64,000 nt of DNA from Pedobacter mucosus (GTDB lineage: Bacteria; Bacteroidota; Bacteroidia; Sphingobacteriales; Sphingobacteriaceae): assembly GCF_022200785.1 (NCBI RefSeq), contig NZ_CP087585.1, forward strand, positions 682,001 to 746,000, read 5' to 3'. A program made the translations under genes and the position numbers. Under the pieces are notes generated by a model. It saw only the letters and a list, made by a program, of their open reading frames with translations, searched no databases and was not told the origin of the DNA. Shown piece by piece: positions 1 to 10,817 of the stretch (position 1 is its first letter; each line of letters opens with the position of its first letter).

Positions 1-1
1 A

Positions 2-250
2 AGTGTAGGTACCAAATTATTGCAGCTTGAAAAGGATAAGTATAGTGCAGATATCCATCTGATTGAGCACCTTAAGAACCTGGAAGGGCAGACCGAAGAC
101 CTGGTGTTTGACGGGGGCGAGTTCCTGGCAGAAAAGCATGAGCAGATGGAACATGCGATGACCCACCTGACAATGACTTACAGAACACTAAAAAAAGAAC
201 TTTTTTTACTCATAGAGCAGGTTATAAAAGCTCAACGAGAAATATCATAA
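2..250 (+). CDS. C-terminal part of an unrecognised protein (cut by window edge)
   Basis: The frame is open from the first bases and ends with TAA at 248-250, so this is the 3' end of a longer gene. The visible 82 residues are mostly charged and look alpha-helical, with a hydrophobic patch near the end (KKELFLLIEQ). I do not recognise a family. A TTG at 20 could serve as a start, but the frame is already open before it and no ribosome-binding sequence is evident. A perfect hairpin follows 46 bases after the stop. Confidence 0.45.
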   Translation, partial: SVGTKLLQLEKDKYSADIHLIEHLKNLEGQTEDLVFDGGEFLAEKHEQMEHAMTHLTMTYRTLKKELFLLIEQVIKAQREIS

Positions 251-296
251 ACTCATAAACGGCCTTAAGTCTTCTGTCCATAGTATGGTGGTGTGC

Positions 297-320
297 AAGG
301 TCAGCCGAAAGGCTGACCTT
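297..320 (+). terminator. Perfect hairpin with GAAA loop
   Basis: A ten-base-pair perfect stem (297-306 with 311-320) closes a GAAA tetraloop, downstream of the first partial gene and upstream of the L,D-transpeptidase. The following bases are only moderately T-rich, so it may be a weak terminator or an mRNA 3' stabiliser. Confidence 0.5.
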
Positions 321-411
321 AATCATTTCAGGAGAAAAGGATTAAGGCGAAATTTGCTGCTCAAAGATCATGATGAAATTTACTTCCCTTTCTTAACTTC
401 AAAAAATAAAG

Positions 412-1914
412 ATGAAAAATATCTTCAAAACCGAGCACCTTTCAAAAAGATACAGAACCGCGTTTATCGTATGGATGATCTGCCTGCTTGCACATATATC
501 CTTTAATGTACTGGCGCAGAATCCTGCAATAACTTTCACCAAAGAGGGAGAAAAACGGACTGCGTTTATATCTGAACAGACCAAGGCGCAGCTCTTGGCC
601 TGCCAAGGCACGCTCAACTATCCCAAATCCGTAGAGCGTTTTTATAAATCCAAAGGTTATACATTGGCCTGGGTGGAAGAGGAGAATCATAACAGACAGC
701 TGGCTCCGGCAATGATGATCCTGGACTGCGTTTCCCAGTTTGGCCTTAACCGTCAGGACTTTCATGCTGGTGAACTTATCTATCAGCAGGCGAAGGTATT
801 GGCCGAGGAGCCCGATATGCTGGGTGGCGGTCAGCGTGCAATCTTTGATGTATTGATGACTGATGCTATGATTACTTTTATGAACCACTTGCATTATGGG
901 AAATTTAATGTCGCATTTACGCCATCCCGGATCGATGAGGGAGGTTATGGGGACTTCAATGCTGAAGCCCGTTTGCTCCAGTTAATGGAAAGAAAGGATT
1001 TCTATAACGAAATTGCAAGCGTACAGCCCTCATCAAAGGAATATGATGAGCTGCAAAAATATATGCACCTGGTGCGTGGCCAGTATCTTGAGGACAGTTA
1101 TGAGTTTCCCGAAGAAAGCGTTAAGAAAATGACGATAAATATGGAGCGATTAAGATGGCTTTCTGCCAGCCAGACACCAAGCCTGATCATCAACATTCCT
1201 GCTTTTACAGCAAAGATGAAGGTAGCAGACTCTGTATATATCTTTAAAATTATTGTGGGTAAACCTTCTTCGCCAACGCCGGTATTTGAAAGTAAGTTAG
1301 CTGCTCTCACCGCTGCGCCAGATCACAGGGTGACTGCGAAGATGTTTGTTGCTGAGATTTTGCCCGGAGCGATAAAAAATCCAGGCTATCTGGAAAACAA
1401 CCATTATGCCCTTTATGATTCAAAGGGCCAATTTGTCCAGATCTCGGCGAAAAAACTCTTGCAGATAAAATCGCATCCAAAACTTTACTACGCAAAGCAG
1501 TCCGCGGCCTGCGGAAATACAATGGGCAAAATTGTATTTCGCTTTGCTGGGCCTTCCGATATTTATCTCCATGATATGCCCTTATCCAAATTGGCCCGCT
1601 TGCCACAAAGGGACCTAAGTGCGGGCTGTATCCAGATTGAACAGGCCGAAAAACTGGCCGGATTACTATTGACCCAAGATGGCTCATCGAAAATTAGATC
1701 TTTATTGCATAGCGCTATAACAAATGATAAAACAACTGATTTTAAATTGAATAGATACGTTCCGATCAAAATAACCTACCTGACCTGTGAAATGATCGAC
1801 AGCCAGCTCGTGATATACAAAGATATCTATGCCCAGGATAGGGCGCTTGAAATGGCTATGTACGGTTACGAAAGACTACTTGCCTCAGATAAGAAAATCA
1901 GCTCAAGGCGGTAA
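412..1914 (+). CDS. L,D-transpeptidase of the YcbB/LdtD type
   Basis: Predicted secreted or membrane-anchored cell-wall enzyme that forms 3-3 cross-links in peptidoglycan. Residues 1-36 carry a basic stretch, a hydrophobic segment and a likely cleavage after VLA. A long N-terminal scaffold region (roughly 50-250) is followed by a YkuD catalytic domain (about 255-440). The active-site region contains an HDMP segment and then SAGCIQIE, placing the catalytic cysteine at residue 406. The residue before the Gly-Cys pair is alanine rather than the histidine of the common SHGC motif; E. coli LdtD also departs from His here. The 500-residue length fits the YcbB branch. The gene is monocistronic and convergent with the tautomerase gene, 16 bases away. 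Confidence 0.88.
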   Translation: MKNIFKTEHLSKRYRTAFIVWMICLLAHISFNVLAQNPAITFTKEGEKRTAFISEQTKAQLLACQGTLNYPKSVERFYKSKGYTLAWVEEENHNRQLAPAMMILDCVSQFGLNRQDFHAGELIYQQAKVLAEEPDMLGGGQRAIFDVLMTDAMITFMNHLHYGKFNVAFTPSRIDEGGYGDFNAEARLLQLMERKDFYNEIASVQPSSKEYDELQKYMHLVRGQYLEDSYEFPEESVKKMTINMERLRWLSASQTPSLIINIPAFTAKMKVADSVYIFKIIVGKPSSPTPVFESKLAALTAAPDHRVTAKMFVAEILPGAIKNPGYLENNHYALYDSKGQFVQISAKKLLQIKSHPKLYYAKQSAACGNTMGKIVFRFAGPSDIYLHDMPLSKLARLPQRDLSAGCIQIEQAEKLAGLLLTQDGSSKIRSLLHSAITNDKTTDFKLNRYVPIKITYLTCEMIDSQLVIYKDIYAQDRALEMAMYGYERLLASDKKISSRR

Positions 1915-1930
1915 TTTTTTGAGGGATCTG

Positions 1931-2326
1931 TTACAGGGACCCCTCTTCCGTACTCCATTCGGCACTGAAGCCTCCCAAGCGCTGGTGGTACATTTCATCG
2001 CCACTATGCTGGGTAAATTCGATGTTTAGCTGGTCTGTTTCCAGTCCCAGTACCTCATTGCACATGTCAATAAGCGCCCTGGAAAGCACTGTTCTGGTAT
2101 GGGCATCCCTTCCTTTCCTGATATCGCACATCATAATGGCTGCAGGCATGGGTTCTGCATCACCACAGCGCCAGATGGAGCCTTCGCCAAGTTCACGGAT
2201 GCTTACCGTAATGCGGTTCTGGTCTGCTTTCATAATACTTGAATAGGTTTCGCCGATTCTTTTTGCCAATAATTTTTTTATAGCGTAGGGGTAATTTCTG
2301 ATGACCTCCAATTGGATATAAGGCAT
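1931..2326 (-). CDS. Tautomerase superfamily protein (4-oxalocrotonate tautomerase/MIF-like)
   Basis: The protein begins MPYIQLEV, so removal of Met exposes the N-terminal proline that is the catalytic base in this superfamily. At 131 residues it is about twice the length of a classical 4-OT subunit, as in fused or MIF-sized members. The second half (IMMCDIRKG, LSRALIDMCNEVLG) resembles the second beta-alpha-beta unit. The substrate cannot be told from sequence; members isomerise or dehalogenate unsaturated acids. Transcribed toward the L,D-transpeptidase; no operon partner. Confidence 0.75.
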   Translation of the reverse strand: MPYIQLEVIRNYPYAIKKLLAKRIGETYSSIMKADQNRITVSIRELGEGSIWRCGDAEPMPAAIMMCDIRKGRDAHTRTVLSRALIDMCNEVLGLETDQLNIEFTQHSGDEMYHQRLGGFSAEWSTEEGSL

Positions 2327-2494
2327 GATAATGTTCTTTAATAGGCACAGACCGAAATTGGTTTATCCCATTTACAAGGTAGGCTTATTTGTAAGTGATT
2401 TTTGCTGATTCACATCATCCTATCTCTTGATTGCGGTCATGGCTGAGCTAGCTAAGCTTGCGCACCTTTACGGCATATCCTAAACAAAGCTTAT

Positions 2495-3928
2495 ATGTCT
2501 GTTTTAAAAGAAATAAATAACACAGCTCTTTCTGCATCAAGAACCGAACACGACAGTATGGGCGATGTTCAAGTATCAAGAAACCGCTACTGGGGAGCGC
2601 AGACCGAGCGCTCAAGAAACAACTTTAAGATCGGACCGAAGGCATCCATGCCCGAAGAGATTATTGAGGCTTTTGGCTTCCTAAAGAAAGCTGCCGCCTA
2701 TGCAAACAAGGATCTCAATGTTCTGCCGGTAGATAAAAGGGACCTGATCGCAAAGGTATGTGATGAGATTATAGATGGTAAGCTTTTCGGGGAATTCCCT
2801 CTGGTGATCTGGCAAACGGGTTCAGGAACCCAGTCGAATATGAATGCAAACGAAGTCATCTCGAACCGGATCCATGTACTGCAGGGTAATGAAATGGGTG
2901 AGGGTAAGCTGTATGTTCACCCAAATGATGACGTAAATAAATCACAGTCTTCAAATGACACTTTTCCAACGGCTATGCACATTGCAGCCTATAAGATATT
3001 GACGGATATCACAATTCCTGGTATTGAAAAGCTTAGGGATACCTTAAGGATAAAATCAGAAAACTTCAAAAACGTAGTCAAGATTGGTCGTACCCATTTG
3101 ATGGATGCAACACCCTTAACCCTCGGTCAAGAAATATCCGGTTATGTTTCTCAGCTTGACCATGGGTTAAAAGCCCTAAAAAACACCTTGGATCACCTTT
3201 CTGAACTGGCACTTGGCGGAACAGCAGTCGGTACGGGAATGAATACACCTGAGGGTTATGATGTTGCCGTTGCAAAATACATCGCGGATTTTACAGGTCT
3301 ACCTTTCCGGACGGCGGACAATAAATTTGAGGCATTGTCTGCTCATGATGCTGTAGTGGAAAGCCATGGCGCACTAAAACAGATTGCAGTTTCCCTCATG
3401 CACATTGCAAACAATATCCGCATGCTGGCCTCAGGCCCGCGATGCAGCATTGGGGAGCTGCACCTGCCCGAAAACGAACCAGGCTCATCCATCATGCCCG
3501 GCAAGGTAAACCCTACGCAGAATGAGGCGGTAACCATGGTTGCTGCTCAGGTGATGGGTAATGATGTAGCGATAACCGTTGCAGGATCAAACGGACAGTT
3601 TCAGCTTAATGTATTCAAGCCGGTAATGGCCGCCAACTTTTTGCAATCAGCCAGACTTATCGGCGATGCCTGTTGCTCATTTAACGAACATTGCGCTCTG
3701 GGCATTGAGCCAAACTATGGCGGTATTAAAAAACATCTGGAAACTTCACTTATGTTGGTAACAGCCCTGAATCCCCACATTGGTTATGATAATTCTGCCA
3801 GAATTGCCAAAGCAGCCCTGAAAGATAACAGATCGCTGAGGGAATCTGCCATATCGCTTGGTCTTGTTAGCAATGAACAGTTTGATGAATGGGTACGTCC
3901 TGAAGATATGATTGGAACGATCAAGTAG
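2495..3928 (+). CDS. fumC: Class II fumarate hydratase
   Basis: Reversible hydration of fumarate to L-malate in the cytoplasm, using the oxygen-stable class II enzyme. The superfamily signature [11 protein letters not shown] is at residues 330-340 with the catalytic serine in the flexible loop. The [16 protein letters not shown] segment near 110-125, the S-S-N-D-T-F-P-T segment near 150 and [10 protein letters not shown] near 200 are also intact. Length 477 is slightly above the usual 465 because of about 20 extra N-terminal residues; Met22 (MGDVQVS) is an alternative start matching the family's usual beginning more closely. First gene of a tightly spaced plus-strand run with porin, transporter and succinate dehydrogenase, so it likely serves C4-dicarboxylate catabolism. 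Confidence 0.95.
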   Translation: MSVLKEINNTALSASRTEHDSMGDVQVSRNRYWGAQTERSRNNFKIGPKASMPEEIIEAFGFLKKAAAYANKDLNVLPVDKRDLIAKVCDEIIDGKLFGEFPLVIWQTGSGTQSNMNANEVISNRIHVLQGNEMGEGKLYVHPNDDVNKSQSSNDTFPTAMHIAAYKILTDITIPGIEKLRDTLRIKSENFKNVVKIGRTHLMDATPLTLGQEISGYVSQLDHGLKALKNTLDHLSELALGGTAVGTGMNTPEGYDVAVAKYIADFTGLPFRTADNKFEALSAHDAVVESHGALKQIAVSLMHIANNIRMLASGPRCSIGELHLPENEPGSSIMPGKVNPTQNEAVTMVAAQVMGNDVAITVAGSNGQFQLNVFKPVMAANFLQSARLIGDACCSFNEHCALGIEPNYGGIKKHLETSLMLVTALNPHIGYDNSARIAKAALKDNRSLRESAISLGLVSNEQFDEWVRPEDMIGTIK

Positions 3929-3971
3929 GGTTTTCTATAAAAAATATTATCAACAACAAAACAGACAAATT

Positions 3972-5120
3972 GTGAAACACTTCTATACTATTATTATAAT
4001 GCTTATGGTTAGTCCGTTTGTTGCCCTCTCGCAACAAAAAGATCGTACCAGGCTGAGCGATACCCTTAAAAACTATTCTGCCTATAAAAGGAAACTGACC
4101 TTTGCAGGAGTTCTCCAGACCAGATATGTACTCTCTTTGGATAAGGATGTTGATATCAACGGCAAGAATTTTGATCTGGCTACATCAAAGGCGATATCCA
4201 ATACCTTTCTCATAAAAAGGGCGAGGGTGATGGTAAAAGGGGATATCAATGACCATTTTTCAGCAAATATCCTGGCGAATTTAGCAGAATTCAATAGTGA
4301 CCCGACCAATAAGGTGCTGGAGAATGCCTACATCAAATATTCGCTCAATGAATATTTTCATATTCAGGCTGGTCAGTTCCGCCCTTTCTTTGGGATAGAA
4401 GATGCCATGGCAGTGGACATTATCCGCACACTGGATTTTTCCAACCAATACTATGCCTTTGGTAAAAATGGCTGGCAGAGTTTTCAGACCGGAATTTCGG
4501 TTCTGGGCAATGTTGTCCCCGGAGGCAAAGTCCGCTATTTTGCAGGTGCCTACAATGGGAACAACAAGAACCAGTCTTCAGATGACAACAATACCAAGAA
4601 TCTTTATGGTAGGCTGGAAGCAGATTTTTTAAAGGATTTTACCATTGGCATTAACGCAGGTTCTGGGAGCATGGCTTCCAGTAGCATCGGGCAAGCCTAT
4701 GGCGCTGATGCGACGGCCAAGATTCCACTGTCCAGAAAATTCGACCTGCTGTTAATGGCCGAATTTAAGAAGGGCGCAAATTTTCTGGCCTATAATGCGG
4801 ATAAGCAGCTACTACGTCCGAATATAGACGAATATCTGATGCAGGGCTTCTATTTCTTTCCAACGCTTCGCTACAACCACGAAAGCCGAAGGTTAAGGGC
4901 GGTTGAGTTCTCCTGCAGGTATGAATATTTTGATGAGAACTACAAACTGGCGAGCAACCCCCGCCAAACCCTGATTCCCAATATCTCCCTGATTTTTGCC
5001 GATGATTTTTATGCCGCCGTTCAGGTTGGAGTAGCGATAGATCAGTTCAAAAACCAGCTGCCATTAACTACAACCTACAACCACAGCTTAGGTTATGTTC
5101 AGTTACAAATACGCTTTTAA
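3972..5120 (+). CDS. Outer-membrane porin, Porin O/P family
   Basis: Predicted beta-barrel of the outer membrane, of the family that includes the phosphate- and polyphosphate-selective porins OprO/OprP. I place the start at GTG 3972 because it gives a good signal peptide (VKHFYTIIIMLMVSPFVALS, then QQ); an in-frame ATG at 3912 would overlap fumC and precede the signal with 20 polar residues. The mature part has alternating amphipathic strands, a conserved AGQFRPFFGIED segment and an aromatic C-terminus (QLQIRF). Set between fumarase and a di/tricarboxylate transporter, ten bases before the latter, it probably lets organic acid anions through the outer membrane; that substrate is inferred from context. 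Confidence 0.83.
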   Translation: MKHFYTIIIMLMVSPFVALSQQKDRTRLSDTLKNYSAYKRKLTFAGVLQTRYVLSLDKDVDINGKNFDLATSKAISNTFLIKRARVMVKGDINDHFSANILANLAEFNSDPTNKVLENAYIKYSLNEYFHIQAGQFRPFFGIEDAMAVDIIRTLDFSNQYYAFGKNGWQSFQTGISVLGNVVPGGKVRYFAGAYNGNNKNQSSDDNNTKNLYGRLEADFLKDFTIGINAGSGSMASSSIGQAYGADATAKIPLSRKFDLLLMAEFKKGANFLAYNADKQLLRPNIDEYLMQGFYFFPTLRYNHESRRLRAVEFSCRYEYFDENYKLASNPRQTLIPNISLIFADDFYAAVQVGVAIDQFKNQLPLTTTYNHSLGYVQLQIRF

Positions 5121-5129
5121 TTAAATATT

Positions 5130-6560
5130 ATGAAAGAGATCAATTTTAAATCGCTCATCATCACCCTTGTGGTCGGTGTGGCCATCTGGTTTATTCCAGT
5201 ACCCGATGGGGTGAAACCCAATGCCTGGCATTTGCTGGCTATTTTTGTAGCAACCATTGTCGGCATTATTTCCAAAGCCGCAACCATGGGTACTATGGCC
5301 ATGATAGGAATCACTCTTTGTGCCGCCACACAGGTCTTAGCACCCGGTGATCCGACAAAATCCATACTCAATGCACTTAGTGGCTTTGGAAACTCCACCA
5401 TATGGCTGATCGGCCTTGCATTTTTTATAGCCCGGGGTTTTATCAAGACCGGCCTTGGTACCAGGATTGCCTATAGCTTTATCAAGATCTTTGGCAAAAG
5501 CCCATTAGGCCTGGCTTATGGATTGAACACAGCCGATCTAATCTTAGCTCCAGCCATTCCCAGCAATACCGCAAGGGCGGGAGGAGTGATCTTTCCGATC
5601 ATGAAATCCATTGCTGTAAATATGGGCTCAATCCCGGAGAAAGCAGAAACACACCGTAAAATAGGTGCTTTCCTTACCTTAAGTAGCTACAACGCGAATA
5701 TGATTACCTCGGTCATGTTTCTGACCGCAACAGCCAGTAACCCTATGGCGCAGAAATTCGCAAAGGATCTGGGTGTAACCATTACCTGGGGAAGCTGGGC
5801 CATTGCGGCGCTGGTTCCAGGGCTGGTATGTTTTCTTTTAGTGCCAATATTTCTATATAAGGTTTTTCCACCCGAACTCAAAGAGACTAAGGAAGCGCCC
5901 GCCATTGCTGCAAAGCAGTTGAAGGAAATGGGACCAATTACGATTAAGGAATGGCTTATGGTTGCAACCTTTATCATTCTTTTGGTACTTTGGATTTTTG
6001 GAAATCTGTTTGCTATTGATGCCACAACCGGTGCATTGATTGGGCTTTGTATCCTGCTTTTATGCGGTGTGCTCACTTGGGAAGATGTCAAATCAGAAAA
6101 AGGGGCATGGGATACCATTGTATGGTTTTCTTCCCTGGTGATGATGGGGTCATTCTTGAATTCATTGGGCTTTATCGGATGGTTTGGTCACCTGGTAGGT
6201 GGACAGATGGCACATTTGAGCTGGCAGCTTGCTTTCCCGGTCATTATTCTTGTTTATTCTTACTGCCATTATATGTTTGCCAGCGCAACTGCGCAGGTTG
6301 CGGCCATGTACTCCGTATTTTTGGCCGTTGGTATTGCAGTTGGCGTACCGGGAACAATGCTCGCTATTTTCTTGGGAGCCTGTGCTTCCCTAATGGGTTC
6401 ACTTACCCATTATGGCCACGGTCCTGCACCAATATTTTTCGGGAGTACTTATGTTGATTTGAAGGACTGGTGGAAACAAGGCTTCTTTATGAGCGTATTG
6501 TTCTTACTGGTCTGGTTCCTTGTTGGTGGATTATGGTGGAAAGTCATCGGGCTTTGGTAG
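5130..6560 (+). CDS. DASS-family di/tricarboxylate transporter (CitT/plastid malate translocator type)
   Basis: Inner-membrane carrier for di- or tricarboxylates. The 476 residues form about a dozen hydrophobic segments. The first substrate motif PSNTARAGG (SNT at 145-147) is nearly the form seen in E. coli CitT/TtdT and the plant 2-oxoglutarate/malate translocator; a second, relaxed copy (ASATAQVAAM) lies in the C-terminal half. This CitT/SODiT branch usually exchanges one carboxylate for another (citrate/succinate, tartrate/succinate, 2-oxoglutarate/malate) rather than using sodium symport. It is followed directly by sdhCAB, so succinate, fumarate or malate are the likely substrates. The exact pair cannot be told from sequence. 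Confidence 0.9.
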   Translation: MKEINFKSLIITLVVGVAIWFIPVPDGVKPNAWHLLAIFVATIVGIISKAATMGTMAMIGITLCAATQVLAPGDPTKSILNALSGFGNSTIWLIGLAFFIARGFIKTGLGTRIAYSFIKIFGKSPLGLAYGLNTADLILAPAIPSNTARAGGVIFPIMKSIAVNMGSIPEKAETHRKIGAFLTLSSYNANMITSVMFLTATASNPMAQKFAKDLGVTITWGSWAIAALVPGLVCFLLVPIFLYKVFPPELKETKEAPAIAAKQLKEMGPITIKEWLMVATFIILLVLWIFGNLFAIDATTGALIGLCILLLCGVLTWEDVKSEKGAWDTIVWFSSLVMMGSFLNSLGFIGWFGHLVGGQMAHLSWQLAFPVIILVYSYCHYMFASATAQVAAMYSVFLAVGIAVGVPGTMLAIFLGACASLMGSLTHYGHGPAPIFFGSTYVDLKDWWKQGFFMSVLFLLVWFLVGGLWWKVIGLW

Positions 6561-6637
6561 GATAAATTCAATTTATATTACTGAAAATATAATCATCAAA
6601 GGTTCAATCCAACAAATAAAAAATATATAAATAATAG

Positions 6638-7306
6638 ATGAAACAGACCACATTAACATACAAACTGGTGATGGCCCTAACGGGACTTTTCCTATGCTTC
6701 TTTCTGGTGATCCATCTGCTAGGAAACCTGCAGCTGTTATTGCCTGAATCTGAGGCTCGGGAACAGTTCAACTGGTACTCGCATCTGCTGTCGGGAAATA
6801 TACTGATCAAAATTATCTCCTATGTACTCTATCTTTCGCTGATCGGCCATGCTGTTTATGCCCTAATCATCACCAGAAAAAATACCAAAGCAAACGGCGA
6901 AAAGTATGTTTACGATAAGCGTAGTCAGGTCAGTTCATGGAACAGCCGGAACATGGGGATATTGGGAACGATTATCCTGACTTTTCTGATTATCCATTTT
7001 AAGGATTATTGGTATGTGTATAAGTTCGGTCATTTGCCGCTGGATGCGAAAGGGAACAAAGATCTGTATTCCATTGTGATCAGCTCATTCCAACAGGGCT
7101 GGTACATCATCATTTATGAGCTTTCCTTTATTGCGCTTGGCTTCCATCTTTTACAGGGCTTCTTCAGCGCATCCAGAACGCTTGGCCTTTATCATCCCAA
7201 ATATTCAAGTCTGGTTCGGGTTTTCGGATGGATCTATTCTTTTACGATCACCTTGGGCTTTATGCTCATTCCGATTTACATATATTTTAATCTAAACGTA
7301 TTATGA
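6638..7306 (+). CDS. sdhC: Succinate dehydrogenase cytochrome b subunit, b558 type
   Basis: Membrane anchor of complex II that carries heme b and passes electrons to the quinone pool. The 222-residue, five-helix form is the b558 family found in Bacteroidota, Bacillus and epsilon-proteobacteria, without a separate SdhD. Candidate heme-ligand histidines sit in helices at VIHLLGN (H26), LIGHAVYA and GFHLLQGF. Its stop overlaps the sdhA start by four bases (ATGA), indicating translational coupling. It lies 77 bases after the transporter gene. Confidence 0.92.
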   Translation: MKQTTLTYKLVMALTGLFLCFFLVIHLLGNLQLLLPESEAREQFNWYSHLLSGNILIKIISYVLYLSLIGHAVYALIITRKNTKANGEKYVYDKRSQVSSWNSRNMGILGTIILTFLIIHFKDYWYVYKFGHLPLDAKGNKDLYSIVISSFQQGWYIIIYELSFIALGFHLLQGFFSASRTLGLYHPKYSSLVRVFGWIYSFTITLGFMLIPIYIYFNLNVL

Positions 7307-9213
7307 TAGACGCTAAAATTCCTGCCGGTGACCTTGCCGATAAATGGAACAATTATAAGGACAGCTCAAAACTCATCAACCCTGCCAACCGTAAAAAACT
7401 CGATATCATTGTAGTAGGTACCGGGCTTGCAGGTTCTTCCTGTGCGGCAACACTTGCAGAACAGGGATACAATGTAAACTCTTTCTGTTTTCAGGATTCT
7501 GCACGTAGGGCGCATTCGGTTGCGGCTCAGGGAGGGGTAAACGCAGCAAAGAATTACAAGAACGATGGAGATAGCGTTTATCGCATGTTCTATGATACGA
7601 TTAAGGGAGGAGATTTTCGTTCACGCGAAGCCAACGTTTACCGCCTTGCAGAATGCTCGCTGTCGCTTATCGATCAGGCCGTGGCACAGGGCGTGCCTTT
7701 TGCAAGGGAATATGGAGGATATTTAAATAACAGATCTTTTGGCGGCGTGCAGGTATCGCGTACCTTTTATGCCAGGGGGCAGACGGGCCAACAGCTGATG
7801 ATCGGCGCCTACCAAGCGCTGATGAGGCAGGTTTCGGCAGGTAAAGTGAAAACCTACACCCGCCACGAGATGCTCGACCTGGTTTTAATCGATGGAAAAG
7901 CCCGTGGCATTATCGCCCGTAACCTGGAAACAGGAGAAATTGAGCGCCATGTGGCCAATGCGGTGGTACTTGCTACGGGCGGTTATGGAAAGGTGTATTA
8001 TCTCTCCACACTGGCCATGGGCTGCAATAGTTCTGCGATCTGGAGGGCACACAAAAAAGGTGCCTTTATGTCGGGGGTAAGCTGGATACAGTTCCATCCG
8101 ACCTGTCTGCCACAGATCGGTGAGACCCAGTCCAAGCTCACCCTGATGTCCGAATCCCTACGCAATGACGGAAGGATCTGGGTGCCCAAAAAAGCCGGTG
8201 ATGAGCGGGTGCCAAACGATATACCCGAAGAGGAAAGAGATTATTATCTGGAGAGACGTTACCCTACTTTTGGGAACCTTTCTCCACGAGATATCTCTTC
8301 AAGAGCAGCAAAGGAAAGGATTGATGCCGGTTGTGGAGTTGGGCCGATGAAAAATGCAGTCTGTCTTGATTTTTCAAAAGCGATCAGGGAACAGGGAAGG
8401 GACAAGATCGAGGAGAAATATGGCAACCTTTTTAAGATGTACGATAAAATAAATGGTGTTAATGCCTATAAAGAGCCAATGCTGATTTCTCCCGCTGCAC
8501 ACTTTACAATGGGCGGTCTGTGGGTAGATTATGATCTGATGACCACTATTCCCGGTCTTTTTGCCTTAGGCGAGGCTAACTTTTCAGATCATGGAGCCAA
8601 CAGGTTGGGCGCTAATTCGCTGCTTCAATCCTGTGTGGATGGTTATTTTATTGCTCCATACACCATCCCGAATTATCTTTCTCGCGAACTGAAATCAGAA
8701 AAGGTAACTACCGATCATCCTGCCTTTATTGATGCAGAGAATAATGTAAGAGAACAGCTGAATAGGTTTTTAAACCTAAAAGGGCATCTTTCTGCCGATC
8801 ATTTCCATAAAACACTAGGCAAGCTGCTCTACGATAAATGCGGACTTTCCAGAACGAGAAAAAGCCTGGAAGAGGCCATCGTCGAAATCAGGTCACTCAA
8901 AAAATCGTTTGATCATGAGCTGAAGATTACCGGTGATGACGGCGTGAATTCCGAACTGGAAAAGGCGGGACGCGTTTCGGACTTTCTGGAACTTGGCGAG
9001 CTGATGTGTCATGATGCCCTGCAACGTGAAGAGTCCTGTGGCGCGCATTTCAGAGAAGAATATCAGACACCCGATGGAGAAGCGGTCCGCAATGACCAGG
9101 ATTTCTGTTATGTGTCAGCATGGGAATGGAAGGGGGAAGCAGTTGAACCCGAACTGCATAAGGAACCATTGGTTTTTGAGACCGTTAAGCTTACCGTTAG
9201 GAGTTACAAATAG
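7303..9213 (+). CDS. sdhA: Succinate dehydrogenase flavoprotein subunit
   Basis: Catalytic subunit oxidising succinate to fumarate with covalent FAD. The dinucleotide-binding motif [13 protein letters not shown] is at 37-49 and the flavinylated histidine is in [12 protein letters not shown] (H71). Further family segments are [16 protein letters not shown] and [21 protein letters not shown]. The length of 636 matches Bacteroidota SdhA/FrdA. Sequence alone does not decide between succinate dehydrogenase and fumarate reductase; an uptake system and fumarase in the same run favour the oxidative direction. Upstream it overlaps sdhC; downstream sdhB begins 21 bases later. Confidence 0.95.
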   Translation: MIDAKIPAGDLADKWNNYKDSSKLINPANRKKLDIIVVGTGLAGSSCAATLAEQGYNVNSFCFQDSARRAHSVAAQGGVNAAKNYKNDGDSVYRMFYDTIKGGDFRSREANVYRLAECSLSLIDQAVAQGVPFAREYGGYLNNRSFGGVQVSRTFYARGQTGQQLMIGAYQALMRQVSAGKVKTYTRHEMLDLVLIDGKARGIIARNLETGEIERHVANAVVLATGGYGKVYYLSTLAMGCNSSAIWRAHKKGAFMSGVSWIQFHPTCLPQIGETQSKLTLMSESLRNDGRIWVPKKAGDERVPNDIPEEERDYYLERRYPTFGNLSPRDISSRAAKERIDAGCGVGPMKNAVCLDFSKAIREQGRDKIEEKYGNLFKMYDKINGVNAYKEPMLISPAAHFTMGGLWVDYDLMTTIPGLFALGEANFSDHGANRLGANSLLQSCVDGYFIAPYTIPNYLSRELKSEKVTTDHPAFIDAENNVREQLNRFLNLKGHLSADHFHKTLGKLLYDKCGLSRTRKSLEEAIVEIRSLKKSFDHELKITGDDGVNSELEKAGRVSDFLELGELMCHDALQREESCGAHFREEYQTPDGEAVRNDQDFCYVSAWEWKGEAVEPELHKEPLVFETVKLTVRSYK

Positions 9214-9234
9214 TTAATTATCAAGAAGTATATT

Positions 9235-9981
9235 ATGAAATTATATTTAAAAGTCTGGCGTCAGGAGCACAGGGATTCAAAAGGTGGCATGATCAGTTAC
9301 GAGGTTGATGGCATTTCCGAGCATATGTCCTTTTTGGAAATGTTAGACCTTTTAAACGAAAGGCTGATCCAAAAAGGAGAGCGGGTAATCGAATTCGACC
9401 ACGATTGTAGGGAGGGCATCTGCGGTGCATGCGGAATGATGATCAACGGAAGGGCGCATGGTCCACTAACAGGAACAACAACCTGTCAGCTGCACATGAG
9501 GAGTTTTAAAGATGGAGAAACCGTTTATATTGAGCCTTTCCGGGCAGCGGCGTTCCCGGTATTGAGGGATCTGAAAATTGACCGGTCTGCTTTTGATCGC
9601 ATCATCCAGTCGGGCGGTTACATATCGGCATCTACCGGACAGGCACCAGAATCCAACAGTATTCTAATTTCGCATGAAGTCACCGAGGCGGCATTTGATG
9701 CAGCGGCCTGTATAGGCTGCGGAGCTTGCGTGGCGACCTGTAAAAATTCAAGTGCCGCACTGTTCACATCGGCCAAGATATCCCATCTGGTGCTTTTGCC
9801 CCAGGGAAAGCTGGAAGCCGCAGACCGGGTTATCAAAATGGTCGGACAGATGGATGCCCAAGGGTTTGGACATTGCTCCAACACAGAGGCCTGTGAGGTG
9901 GAATGTCCTCAGGAGATATCGGTTCTGCACATCGGAAGGATGAATTATGAATATAATAAAGCACTTGCATTAAGAAAATAA
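9235..9981 (+). CDS. sdhB: Succinate dehydrogenase iron-sulfur subunit
   Basis: Electron-transfer subunit linking the flavoprotein to the membrane anchor. The plant-type [2Fe-2S] ligands are C58, C63, C66 and C84 ([10 protein letters not shown], then TCQLH). The C-terminal ferredoxin-like domain has [11 protein letters not shown] (C159, C162, C165, C169) and a later C214/C220/C224 set for the [4Fe-4S] and [3Fe-4S] clusters, ending with the CPQEI segment. The length of 248 is normal for the b558-type complex. The next gene starts four bases after its stop. Confidence 0.95.
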   Translation: MKLYLKVWRQEHRDSKGGMISYEVDGISEHMSFLEMLDLLNERLIQKGERVIEFDHDCREGICGACGMMINGRAHGPLTGTTTCQLHMRSFKDGETVYIEPFRAAAFPVLRDLKIDRSAFDRIIQSGGYISASTGQAPESNSILISHEVTEAAFDAAACIGCGACVATCKNSSAALFTSAKISHLVLLPQGKLEAADRVIKMVGQMDAQGFGHCSNTEACEVECPQEISVLHIGRMNYEYNKALALRK

Positions 9982-9985
9982 AGAA

Positions 9986-10795
9986 ATGATCATCGCTGCT
10001 TACCTGGTAATTGCTGTCATCGCCCTATATATGCTTTTTGTATTGCTTTCCAACTGGCGCTTTAAGAATCAGGTCAAAAGGCTCTTCTCCCTGGGAAATA
10101 AATCTGATGCGAAGGTTTTTAATTTTAGTCAGCTTTTAGGCCTTCCCTCGCCCGTTGAGAAGTATTTTAGACTGGTGCTTAAAGAAGGCCAGCCTTACCC
10201 TGGGACCATCCGTTTAAAACATGGTGGGCAGTTCAAAACCGCTTTGGATAAGCCATGGATGCCGATTCGCGGCGAGCAGTATTTCACCACCGTACCCGCT
10301 GGCTTTATCTGGAAAGGCGATACCTCCCTTTTTAGCGCCAGGGACATGTTTATAGGAGCTAAGGGAAGACTTGAAGTTTTTTTGCTTGATGCACTGAGGG
10401 TTGTGAACGGCAGGGGAGAAAAGTTTGATCAGGGTGAACTATTGCGGTGGCTCTCGGAGAGTGTATGGTTTCCGACCAGTCTTTTGCCGGATGAAAATAA
10501 GCGCTGGATTGCTATTGATCAAACAAGCGCCAGGCTAAAGGTGGAAGTTAATGGATTGGTCTTAAACTATCTGGTCTGTTTTAACGGCAAGGGGGAAATT
10601 GCAAGCCTGGCAACCAAAAGATATATGGCGCAAACCCTTGAGACCTGGATCATTAATCTTTCCGGATACCGCGAAATCAATAACATTATTATTCCCACCT
10701 TGGCAGAAGCAGGCTGGAAACTAAAAGGGATACAATATCCTTACGCAAGGTTTGAGGTAAAACAGATAGAATACAATAAACCCTTTCGATTTTGA
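9986..10795 (+). CDS. DUF6544-family membrane-anchored protein
   Basis: One hydrophobic N-terminal segment (about residues 2-24) is followed by a soluble domain with the pattern of DUF6544 proteins: LPSPVEKYFRLVLKEGQP near 50-67, a FIWKGD segment, GELLRWLSESVWFPTSLLP near 150-168 and a closing YPYARFEVKQIEY. No enzymatic function is established for the family to my knowledge. It begins four bases after sdhB and so is probably co-transcribed with the succinate dehydrogenase genes, though family members also occur far from such genes. Confidence 0.72.
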   Translation: MIIAAYLVIAVIALYMLFVLLSNWRFKNQVKRLFSLGNKSDAKVFNFSQLLGLPSPVEKYFRLVLKEGQPYPGTIRLKHGGQFKTALDKPWMPIRGEQYFTTVPAGFIWKGDTSLFSARDMFIGAKGRLEVFLLDALRVVNGRGEKFDQGELLRWLSESVWFPTSLLPDENKRWIAIDQTSARLKVEVNGLVLNYLVCFNGKGEIASLATKRYMAQTLETWIINLSGYREINNIIIPTLAEAGWKLKGIQYPYARFEVKQIEYNKPFRF

Positions 10796-10817
10796 GAAAA
10801 TACAGATTGTCCAAACC

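Noticed and set aside
442..894. Long minus-strand frame inside the L,D-transpeptidase gene
   Set aside because: It lies wholly within a well-supported gene, has no recognisable motif and reads as the complement of that coding sequence.
7303..9213. Fumarate reductase instead of succinate dehydrogenase
   Set aside because: Not excluded by the protein sequence, but the uptake genes and fumarase in the same run fit oxidation of succinate better.
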